Origin: Symsagittifera roscoffensis
Taxonomy: Eukaryota > Xenacoelomorpha > Acoela > Convolutidae
Length of the DNA: 64,000 nucleotides
Direction: 5' to 3'
NCBI RefSeq assembly: GCF_963678635.1
Contig: NC_087066.1
Location: forward strand, 42,565,777-42,629,776
Each line of letters opens with the position of its first letter. Position 1 is the first letter of the stretch. The notes beneath the pieces are model-generated. The model was not told the DNA's origin, did no database searches, and saw nothing but the letters and a program-made list of their open reading frames with translations. Below, one piece after another: positions 36,242 to 48,200 of the stretch. The position numbers and the translations under genes were made by a program.

Positions 36242-39200
36242 CTGAAAATCAAGATAATTTTTGCATAACTCTCAAACACACTGTTGCAAATCCAAAAAAC
36301 TGCCTTCATTCCTTCACACCACGACTAGCTGATATCTAGTGATGATGCCTTGTTAATAAACACAAATACTTAAATTTGATATGAATCAGGAAATCGAAAA
36401 CTATCCGAACACTTGAATATATTATTTATCTTGAATATATATTAGGCCTCACCTGGATGACATAGTTTCCATATTGGTCCTGGACCAGCTTCTCAGTGTG
36501 GGCGTGTAACTCCTCCAAAATAGGCGCTGTCTGTTGGATGGTGCAGTGTTCTAGGATGCGCTGGATGACCCGGCAGCCATAAGGGTGCATGGACAGCTCT
36601 GTCACCTGATGAACAAAAACATCTGGTTTTAAACTGTATTTTACATAACTTGTCTGCTGCTAGTAAAATTTATTTGGTTCTCAATTTTTTGGTTGGTTCT
36701 TGATTTGTTTTCGGTGATTTTTAAGGCTAGGGGTACAAGTATAAAATGTGAGTCCCCAGAGAAAACAAGTGTGAAAGTTGGATCCCGTCATTTTTATGGA
36801 GAAGTCAAAAATGGAAGAATATAAATGCAACGCTGTTACTGGAGAACTGAAAGTTAAATTACCTCGGGTACCATCTATTTTTAGGAACCCAACAATCAAA
36901 CCAATACCAATCCGAGTTCTAAGGCAACATCACACGGTCGTCAACTCACCTGTCCTGCAAATGCTCCGATGATGAACTGTAGAGCTCCTGGGTTCACGCC
37001 TTCAATGGCCTTCTGCACCACGTGGTTTCCATTCTGGTCTTTCACACACTTGATCACGTGTCCGTCCAACTCTCGGATCATCTCAATCTGGCGTTCTCGG
37101 CTGATGCAATCCAGAGCTTTCTGGATCACACGACATCCATACATCTGCAGGGCCAGCGGCAAAACATGTCCTGAAGCACAAATTATAATTTCAAACATCT
37201 CACATTTCAGAAGTCGATGCGAAAAAAATAACAACGCACAGCTCAGCACGGAAGATGTTGAATGGAAGAACTTTAATTTGGTCATAATAGACCTGAGATA
37301 TCTGCTGTACAGTCTAGATTTTAAGGCTAAAGGACGCAATTTTGGACAAATTCGGACCGCCCTCAGTAAAAATTGCAATACAAAACAATGATTAAAAAGT
37401 TTATCAGTGTCTGTCACACACACCTCTGACTTTGTCGGCCAATATGTTCTTCTGCTCTTGGGTTCCGAATTCGAAGAATTTCTGGATGACGTAGTTTCCA
37501 AACACGTCCGTCATGAGACTGTAGGCACTGCTGATGATCTCATTGAACACCAGCTGCTTCTCACTATTCGAAGCACGCTCCAATTTTTGCTGAATGAACC
37601 TACAACACGAATTATAATGAAGCTGCAAACTTTCCCCGATCTCAATTTTTATAGGGACCAATAAAGTTGGCCTTCAATAGGCACTGCTCATAAAATGCCT
37701 CTCCTTGTCCAGTCCTGTCCTGTCAATTCAAACAGACGACTACCTAACATCTGGCAATCAGATCGAAAAAGCGACCTCGAAAGAAAGCTTCAACTGACCT
37801 GGATCCGTGCTGGTCCTGGGTGAACTCTGCGATGTGTCCGGGTAGATCCTTCAGCTGTAGATGAGGCAGTCGGTTGTTCCTGAAGTCCTCAAGCAACCTG
37901 CTCCTCATCAGACCATTGTTTCCCACAGTTCCTGCCAGTTGAACTTGACTCCCCAGTTTGTCCCCTCCCCCGTACCCTCCTGCACCCCTCAGTCCTCTGG
38001 CTCCACTGCTGAACAGGGAGTTTGGGGAGTTGAAGAGGTTGGAGCTGCCACTGCGGTACTTCGCTTCTGCTCCTGGGGCTAAATGAACTGTTTATTTAGG
38101 ATGGCAGCTATTCGCTGAAAACTTCGCTTTTTAAATTCTATTATCGCACTTCTTACGCTATAAATGCGCTTCATCGGAGTAAGGAGTGGTTTTTATCTTG
38201 GACCTAAAATTTGCATGGAGCATAAAATTTTAACTACGGTCATATCTTTCTCAATTAATGTGCTGCATTTGCAAAGGATTTCTTTTAGATTTTTTTAGAA
38301 GAATAAAGTTTTCTTGCGAGCTTGGGTTAAATGGATGTATTTTGTGTCCATTAGCAGCCCATCCATAAACTTTTCTACGTTAGATTTAGAAAGATAAAAA
38401 AAAAAGAGGCATAGAATTACTCACCCAAATTAATGGGAGAGGAGGCGGGAGAAAACTCAGTAGGCGAAGTGCTGTACAAATCATGTCTCAACATATCATC
38501 AAATGTAGGTGAGTGGGAAGAGTACAGTTTAGTGTTAGTGTCGGAATAGTAGCTATTCGAGTTACGTCCACCGCCACCAAAGCCGCGACTCGGAGGCGGC
38601 GGAGACGGAGCACTTCCAATTGTCGAGGGGTGGTATCGGGTCGCCCCTTGATGTCCAGTATTCACGTGATGACTGTTCGAGCGTCTCGAGTGCTCGTTGG
38701 ATGAGAAAAAGTTGTGAGACGAAAAGACATCTGTAGAAAGAAGAGAAACATTTAGGTTATGTTGTTGAACAAATTGATTAGTTTCAGTATGAATGAATGT
38801 TTGAATTTACACATCCTATAATGATTTCACGTTTATCACAGACAACTTACTTTTTTGTAATTATTTGGTACCCAATTTCAGGAAAAACTCGAATTTTCAT
38901 TAATGCTTGAAACTAACCAGTCGATATTAAAAAGTAACAATTAGAGACAGAAGTTAGTTAACTGCTTTACCTGACGTGTCCTCTAAGAAAGGCGAGGGCA
39001 CGGCAGACGCGTTAGCGAAAGCAGTGATTGCTCTCTGTTCGTTCTTGTATTTCGTCGTTGGCGACAGCAGTCGCGGGGGCGGTGAATTTACTCTCGATGA
39101 CATCACAGATATCGTATCGTCCGAGAAGCGTCGTGACCGAGATATCATTGGACTCTCGTTAGTCGCTCGGGTGGCGCTGAAAAACGAGGGCAGCTGTTCA

Positions 39201-42200
39201 ACAAGATTCCTCGCATCCAGTTCATCCGATATCGCTGCTTTGGACGAGAACACTTCGTCGTCGTAAATCCGATTTCCAGTTGCTGACTTGAAGGCATCGT
39301 GCGCTCTTCGAATCGACAATTCATTCTCATGATTCACTTCCTTATTGTTTTTAACAACGTTATTGTTTGTTTCTGTGTTTGGAGACACGTGATTATCTTC
39401 TCTTTGATTGTTCGAGTTCGAATTTGTATTCGAAGTTACAGTTAGACCATTAGTAGATACTACTGCTAGTCCACCTGTAGAAATTGACAGTCATAGATTA
39501 GAAAAGAGTCACAAATACAATTTGGAGTCAGTAAGGAAAGAAAACAATTTGGCTTGTTAATGGAAAGAAAATAACTTAAAACAGCTTAAGTTATTTATTT
39601 CTTACAATTTGAGAGAACATATTGTTAGCATGTTGTAATGCTCAAAATTATTTTATAGAAAGTTATTGCTTGATGTTGGTTAGTTTTTCAAACATACCTC
39701 CAGCGAGCGAACTCAACAAGGGTAGCATCCTCAAAGCTGCTGCTGGATCCCTTTGATTATTCGGAGGCAATGCCAAAACTAGCTGTCCAGTTGCATCATA
39801 GTAAGCCGGAGTAGGTGCCAATAGCTGGAACCCTGGCGCTCCTAGAGACATCAAGGATCCGTTGTTTCCATTCTGAACCTGATTATTCTGTTCGCTCTGG
39901 CTTCCCTGATTCGCCACTTGATTGTTCTGGTTCCCAGCATTATTCTGTCCATTAGCTGCGTTTTGTTGCAGCATTTGAGGGTACATGAACGGCAGGTTAT
40001 AGCCTCCCCCGTTGTACGGGTTCAGGAACTGCGATCCTGCAACCTGAGCCAAAGCGTAGGGGTCAGCAAACAAGTAGGGGTTCAAGGCAGCTGCTAGAGC
40101 TGCAGCTGAATTCTGGTTTGCGTTCGAGTTGTTGTTCTGGTTCGGGCCAGAGGCACCGTTGGCAGGAGGAGTTGGATTGTTCTGTCCGTTTACAACTGCC
40201 ATCGCCTGAGCTATAAGACAAAGAATCTACATGAGTATTATTATACTACAAAAAGATGGGGATCTTTAGACAGCAAAATTGTCAATATCATACTCACAAC
40301 TACTTCCGAGATAAAACTCGACGGTGACACAGATCAGCCAAGGCAAATAAACGTTATCATGCAGTCCCAATTCTTCAAAAAAGAAAGCTGTCTAAATTTG
40401 CTCCTACATTTTACATCTTCCCTACTATTTAGTCTTCATCTAAGTTATGTTTTCCAAAACTGATTTTTTAAAGAACTTCTTCAGAAAGCTTACCCAGTAT
40501 GTTTTGCTGCTGTTGACTCTGCAAAGCTGCCATAGCCATTGCGTATTGCTGTTGGGTGCTCATGTGCGCATTGTTCTGGGAGTGGTTGTTCAGCGCGGGT
40601 GGAGGGACCAATCCGTTCTGCTGTTGATTCGGGTTCTGCTGGACCATCTGCCGAAGAAGCTGCATAATGAAACGAAAGGCTATTGCAACTAACGGCAATG
40701 AATTATAAGAGTTTCAGACGATAGCCTGCAGCATGTATCACACTTTGTGCTCGTTTTTTGTGTAGTTTCAAGAATTTTGGGCTGTTGGTGAATTTCAACT
40801 ACTTTGGATACAATATACTAGATAAGGGATGCAGAAAACAAGAAATGATGCGCTATTTGGTATCTCAAATTTGAGTCGTTTTCTCCAAAAAGCGTCATTC
40901 ATACATGCTATTCGAGTGCCTCGAACTTTATTGTTGAACAGAAGCTTCTTTCGATATAAACTCAATTCAGCTCGCGCGTTATCATAAATTGATCACAGAA
41001 ATCTGGAAAAATTCGAATAGACAAAGTCAAAAATTGTAGCATGCTCTTGCGAAATTTCGGCTAATTGAGAAGAGCTTTGCATGGAAAGTTGATGTTTGCA
41101 TGCTCTATATAATTCATGCCAAATTGTTGGCAATACCCTTTTCGGTCAAAGAATCTGATAGAGAATTGCAAAAAGTTGGAACAGACCGAATTATTTTCAA
41201 AAAGAGCAAATGACCTATTTCAGAAAACTTTTGCATGCAAAAGCTAACTTTTTAGACAGAAAATACGACTCAAGGACATCTAGAAACTCATGCAAAAGTA
41301 ATTGACAGATTGCTTTTTCAAATTTTGCTGTCTGTTGCAACTTTTTGCTGCTAATTTTAATTAAACTAAAACTGCTCTTTTAGGCGGTATGGATCAATTC
41401 TTCACTCATTTCAGCGCGTGTCAAAACATTTAAGTAACCTCAAAATAACAGTTTCATGGACAATTAATTTGCTCAAGGTCACCAATATTACCAACAATGA
41501 CTCAATACCTATAAATGATAGTAATAGTTGCAAAATGTTGGAACAGACGAAATTAATTAGGAGCAATCTGTCAATTTCGAACAAAATTTGGGTGTTATCT
41601 TTAATTTCAAAGCTGCCTTGAGACAGATTCTTTGACTGGAAAACTAGCGCTTGCATGCAAAAATTGTCTGAAATAGGTAATTTGCTCTCAAATTAATTTG
41701 GTCACTATATTAGGTGGCATAGACTACGTCTAGACAAAATGAATTCAATGACAAAATAAAAATTTGATAAATAGTACTCAGGTTTCAAGGCTACTTGCAT
41801 GAATTTAACCGTTCCTATCTATATTTAATGCCAAATTGTTGGCAATATCGGAGACCTTGAGCAGTTTTTAATCGGTCAAAAACTGTAGCATTTTTGGTTG
41901 ATTAATTTTTCGGAAAACGTTTTAACATTTGGAAATCTGTTAAGATGAAATTAGACGACAAAATGAGCAGCTGTAGGTTAATTAACTTTGATGAAGTAAA
42001 AAGAGCAATCTACTAACTTTGAGCAATTTTTGCATGTAAATTTGAGTTTTAGGTGAGCTTGAATCATATTTGTTGTCTGAAAAATTAGCTTTTGCATGTA
42101 AAAGTTTTCTGGATTACGCCATAAAAGTTTTAATTAATTTTGTATGTTCCAGCTTTTGGCAACCCTCTATTTTAGGAGTTGCAAAAAATTCGAACAGGCA

Positions 42201-45200
42201 GAATATGTATGTCCGAATGAAAAATTAGCTTTTGCAAGTAAAATATCTTTCGAAATATATCAAACACTCTTTTCTAAATAGTTTTGTCTGTCCAAACTTT
42301 TTGCTAATAATTAACATAGTCAATAGATGGTTGAAAATGCAAAAGAAAAAAAATAGATAGTTATAGATAGTTTTTTGCATCACTTAAAACGTAATAAAAA
42401 GTTGAAACAAATAAATAGCTAAGAAGAACAAATAACTTAGTTCAGAAATCTTGGACATGTATGTTCGTAAATGGCAGATGGGTCTTTATAGTATAATTAA
42501 TTTAATCTGTTTCGATTTTTTGCAACTTAGAGATAATTGATTAAATGTGAAACAAAAGAGTATAATAATCTACAAATGATCTTCTTGCTTGTAAAAACTT
42601 GTAGGTTTACTTGCTCTTTTACTTTTTCTTTCCAAAACCGGCCTCAGAACTTAAATTCAGTCTTTTTATTCTTTTCATTTTGCTGCTGTTAGTCAGTGTT
42701 CTTATAATCAAAAATCATAAAATTGAGAAATATGTTTTCTAAATTGGTTTACAGTGTTAATGACCAAAGGTAGAAATAAATTTTAATTACAAAATAGAAA
42801 TAAGTCTCGAAGAAAAAAATTCAAATTTGAAAAATAACATTCATAAAAACGGCTTGATAACAGAAATTCTAGAGAAGTAAAAGATCGGAAAAAAAAATCC
42901 AGCGAATCTCCCCACGACCGGAATTGAAAAGCAAAGCTTCTTTAACAAACTTCAAAACGTAGAAATGGCGATCAACTTAAACAACTGCGCAGTTTTCAAA
43001 CCAGAGAGTGGGCAGCGATGAACATTTAAAAAAAAGATAAAGTCAGTTGCAAAAGCTGGTCAATGAAATCCAGAAAGTGAATTAAAAAACTAAAAGTTTT
43101 TGAAGGTTTCTTTAAAAAAACATATACGGCCTTGAAGCTCTTTGAAACTAAAGAATCTATTTCAATAAATTTAGTTTGAGAAAAGTGAAAGATTAGTCAA
43201 ACTTCTTTTTTCTAAATATAGCAAACAGAGTATGAAATGAGCCACTGAACGCAAGTAAACTTCCAATTCTACAAGTAAAAAATATATGTCCTCAAAGCTT
43301 TTTGAATCTCAAGAACAATTTTTGATTTACACTTTTTTCATTAAAAAGAACTCAATTTGAAAAAAAAAAGATAAAATCAGTTGCAAAAGTGCGTCAATGA
43401 AATCCAGAAGGTAAATTTAAAAACTAAAAGTTTTTGAAGGTTTCTTTTAAAAAACATACGGCCTTGAAGTTCTTTGAAACTAAAGAATCTTTTCAGATTA
43501 AATTTATCTATTTCAATAAATTTAGTTCGAGAAAACTGAAAGATTAGTCAAACTTCTTTTTTCTAAATTACAGCAAACAGAGTATGAAATGAGTCACTGA
43601 ACGCAAGTAAACTTCCAATTCTACAAGTAAAAAAATATGGCTTCAAAGCTTTTTGAATTTCAAGAACAATTTTTGATTTACACTTTTTTCACGACAAAAG
43701 CAGCTCTATAGAGTGCAATAAAAAAGTAGAAATAAGCCTCGAATTAGTAAAAATTCGGCTACCTGTTGGGTTTGAACCTGCGACCTTGAGACTATGAGTC
43801 TGACACACAAACTACTCAGCCACGAACGCTTAATATGATTCAAATACTAGCCACAAATAAAGCAGAGAACAGGTGCTATGCAATTTCCAATGCTACAGTG
43901 AAATTTTCAAACAAGCGAACACTTTTATTTGCGAGTTGGGTTAGAAAAAAAAGAAGGTTCATAATAATACACTACGCTGATAATACAGTTTAATTTGCGG
44001 GTTAGGTTAGAAAAAAAGGTTCGTAATAATACACGACGCTAATTGCTAGTGTAAAAATGTTGGGAAATCATATTTCTTTGCTTCCTTAAGTGAAAAAAAA
44101 AACGGACCCACCTGGTTTTGATACTCCTGGAACAGGTGCGAATCCATTCCGACTTGAGGGTAGTCAAATCCTTGCTGCTCATTCCCATTTCCCGACTCAT
44201 TAGCAGCGGCATTGTCAGTCCCCGCTAGGTTCCGAGTGGCCGGTGCTTCCGAGAGATTACTCTCTGGCGATGCGGCAGCAGCTCCATCAATTGAGGCGGT
44301 TGCGCCTGCAGGCTGAGCACTTTGAGAGCCTTGAGTGAAGTCGTTTTTCGCTGCATCATTCGCAAATTCATCAGGAGTTGCCGCACTTTCAGGTCTAGTC
44401 ACATGGACGTTACCACCGTTGTCTGCTCTGTTGAAAGTCATTCCACTGCCACTGTGGTTCAACGATGATTCCGACTCGAATTCGTTATTCTGATTGTTTG
44501 GTTCTTTCGAGGGCGTGGCGCTTCCATTCTGGTATGTCGAGGGCTCTTCATGATTCTCCCCGCCATTAGCACTGTTTCCATTCACAGCAGCACTTGCGTC
44601 CTAAAATCAGAGAGGGTCAATCAAAGCTAGGAAACCGAAAAAACTGATTGACATTTTCAGCTTTCAAATTTCGAAGAAAAACACAGATCACGTTAGCGCT
44701 CTTTGAATCAGGAACGAATTTAGCAAGGGGAGCGCGAGATTCGGAGATCCTACCACCTCGCCACTCTAAGGGTCCACCCTTTGATACTATTTTGCGACAT
44801 CCATTTTGATACGACCGACCCTAAACTTTTTGTAAAGGTGCTAATATATACTAATTTTGAGTGGGAGCGCGCACCAAATAAAACACAATTTTTTGAGCAA
44901 CATATTCCAAAAAAAAGCCAAAAACGGCACTTATGGCCTCTTTATGCCAAAGGCGCAAGAAGTTTTGCTAGAAGAGAGTCTTTCTGGAGCGCCCGGGAGA
45001 TCAATTTGATGGACCTGAAAAAAGGTCGACAAAAATTTTTGTCGCCCCCTTGAGAAAATCCTTGTTCTTGATTGATTTTTAAGACCATTTATCCACGAGG
45101 GAAATGACCAACATACGAGCTGCACAGCTCATCATGGCGAACCGTAGTTGGTGATTAAGAACTATATTCAATTTTTTTTTGGGCTGGGTAATGTTGCCTA

Positions 45201-48200
45201 ACCCTCAAGCAACGAGCTTGGATCATGGTGGGCCGCACCTGCTTAGAATTGTACGAGTCTTTTATGGTTGACATGACACCTTAGCATAAAACTAACCTTA
45301 TAAGAAAAACTGGGTCAAAAGGTTTTTTTTATATATTCCGGCAGGGAAATCTTAAAAAATTGAAACTAAAAGTCACCCAGTTTTTACGCACCCTGTGCTC
45401 TTTCATAATTGGGGAGCCTACTTTGCCTGCTTTTTAGCCAGATAGTTTGAACCGAACTTATGAAATCAAAACTCAAACCGCAAAAAAAATCAAGTTTGCG
45501 TGTGAACTTCCAGAATTTTATCTAAAAACTCTAATTACGTGTTTTTCTAAAAAAAATCTAAATAAGTTCAATGAAACTACAAAAATATTGAACTATTTTA
45601 TTTTAACTTTTATTAAAATTTTGCAAAAACAATAAACCAAAATCAGGGTTTCGAAATTGAACTTACTTTCTGTGATTCTTCTGTTACAGCATTAACCATT
45701 TTGACAAAAATGATAATCTATCAAAATTTGGAGAGAAAGCAAAAATCAACAGATTTTCAGGTTAAATTTCAGGTTAAAAGAGGGCTAACTTTCTTTTCCA
45801 GAGGATTTCAATATATTCACATATGAATAATATACACAATTAATGAAACACGCCAATATTTATATGTTTAATGGTTTTTGCAGTGAAAGCAAGTTTAATT
45901 CGCGATATTTTTGTACAACTTTATCTACAGAAAAGCTCAAGAAAAGTGAATGAAAAAGTAAAAACTTGATTTTGCTTGTATTATTTTTTTCGCGATTCGA
46001 GATTAACATGATACGCACAAACAAGAAACCAGTTTAATATGTATTCGTAATTAGCTTCACTTTTATTTAAATTACTCATTCAGGTATTATTATGAAGTTA
46101 TCTCACAAAAAAGGGGCTTGATTGCCAAAAATTCAAAACTATACGTAAGAACTAGAAGCTTTCTGACGTAAAACATATCTGTTACACGTCAACTTGCTTT
46201 GTTTTGACAAAAACAGACCATTTCTGGTACACAACACCATTTAACAACTTTTTTCGCTCATAAAAACATTGACGCATTACATTTTTATCGCCAAAAACAC
46301 TGTCCCAATACGCGCACGCTTAAGTTTGAAACTTAAAAAAACGCTGGAACTTTGAAAATTTTCCATTTTCTACAACGATGAAATGATGAAGTTGGACTTT
46401 TTAAGTCGATGTTTCATATGCTATACAGTTGTTTCATATGGTAATAACTAAGGTTTACGTCAGGTGGGGGAGGGGGTATGACTCACTTGACAGTCAGTTC
46501 CGCCGTCGTTGTTCATGGCAGACGGAAGCGTCATTCCCATTCCCATCAGTGCCGCCGCCAAGTCACCGCCAGAGGCTCCGCTTTGCGCTTGCAGCATACT
46601 CGCTAGCAGATTCATGCTATTGTTTCCTGCTGCAGCACCGCCCATCATATTGTTCGTACTCTGAGCACCCGAAATAGCGCCAAAAATAGCCGGGTTAAGA
46701 GATGACAGAATTCTTTGCTGTGCTGCAACAGCGTTTGCGTACTCCTCCAACGCAGATTGCTGTTGAGGAGTCAAACCTAGCAAAGACGGCAACTTATTCT
46801 GCTGAGGTTGGTTAGCGGATCCCGCTTTGGCAGCGCTGTTAACATTTTGATGACTACTTTGCGAGTGTTCGGCACTGGAATTACTGTTCATCTGGAGTTG
46901 ATTTTGCTGCATTTGAGATGTCGGGGAATTTTCCAGCTGTGGCTGAGAGACCTGGAAACCTCTTCCGTTTGATGGCTGCGACGAAAAAAGAGAGTTCAAA
47001 CCAGCAGACTGTTGTTGTCCCTTGTTCAGTGCTGCATACCCATTGGTTGTGATGCTCGTGTTAGTTTGCTGAGCGTTTGATGAGAAGAGAGCGGCGGCCA
47101 TCGATGGCAGCTGTGATGCGATTGAATTGCTGTTTAGGCTTAGAGACGCTTCGGTTAGTTGGGCAGGTGTGAATGTTTGCTGCTGTTGTTTTGATGACGG
47201 AGATGACTGCACGAGGTTGGGCGAAGCGGAGGGGTTGTTTGATACACCTTGAGGAGGAGAGTTGAATGATGACGTCAACACATTTGCAAGAAACGCATTC
47301 TGCAGATTCGTCTAAAACGTAATGCTTCAGCTTCAGTCAAGGAAGAGTTTATTGTGCTTATGACTTTTGCTGAACTTCAAAATAGCTTATTTAATAAATA
47401 AGCAAGATTGAGATTGAATTAAGATAAAATTTAGCGTTTTCGAAGGATAAATTCCACTTTTCAGTCCCATTTTGAAAAATTTAGGGAAAAAAATAATTTA
47501 AATACTTTATAATAACCATTTTGATTTTCCAATTGCGATAAAGACAAACTGACAAGTTTCGCACTAGTGAAGGTCGACAGCAAAGTGATCACATTGCAAC
47601 TATCATAGCCAAATAACCAATTTAGTCAGCTTTAGTAGCAACATATTTGGTATAATTGCGTACTAGCTATCGATTTGTTCTAAGCTCCGAAGCCTTGCCT
47701 TACACGCTGAATTTTATACATTCATTTTATCATTTCAGAAAGATTAATTCAACCACAAAATTTCAAATGAAATCTGTGAATTTAGCGTCCAAAGATCGCA
47801 CAATTTGCTAGACGCATTACATGCAATGAAAGATAATAACTCAGTTCTCGTTCTCCTATGGCAATATCGATATGATATTATCTTTATAATATTTTTAAAC
47901 AAAAAAATCAAAGCTCGAAAGCTTAATAAAAATTGTCTTTCTCTTTAAATGGATCCTAAAATTACAACGAGACTGCTCGTATCAGGGCGAGCCCTGAATG
48001 TTTCCATTGCTTTTTAAATCCTATGGATTCATATTCGCTATAAAAAAACTGAATTTTCCGAGAAAAAAAATGTAATTTTTGAAAGAAAAATTTCGAGATT
48101 TTTTTGTGCAAACCATCCCCCTACTCGCCATATAATATGAAATAAAATAAAATAATAACTAGACTTCGCTTCTAGTAACGTAATAATTAAGACAAAAAAC

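Larger units (their letters stand above)
40660..44111 (-). repeat. pum intron 4 with degenerate AT-rich repeats
   Basis: Between 41000 and 42300 a motif such as 'ttgcatg(c/t)aaaag', 'caaattgttggcaata' and '(g/c)ttggaacaga' recurs at irregular intervals, implying an old, decayed tandem array. At 43020-43690 a unit of about 350 bp is duplicated in tandem ('ggccttgaagctctttgaaa' at both 43128 and 43448, and 'aaacagagtatgaaatgag' at both). No exon is seen in between. Confidence 0.6.

Noticed and set aside
35831-36268. Long plus-strand open frame over the last Pumilio exon
   Set aside because: It is the antisense shadow of the PUF-coding exon and has no recognisable protein; the same holds for plus-strand frames at 36969-37391, 37407-37664 and 38976-39266.
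45661-45690. 14-nt microexon bounded by AACAG and GTAAGT
   Set aside because: It would shift the frame between exons 3 and 4; the in-frame ATG exon reading is better supported.
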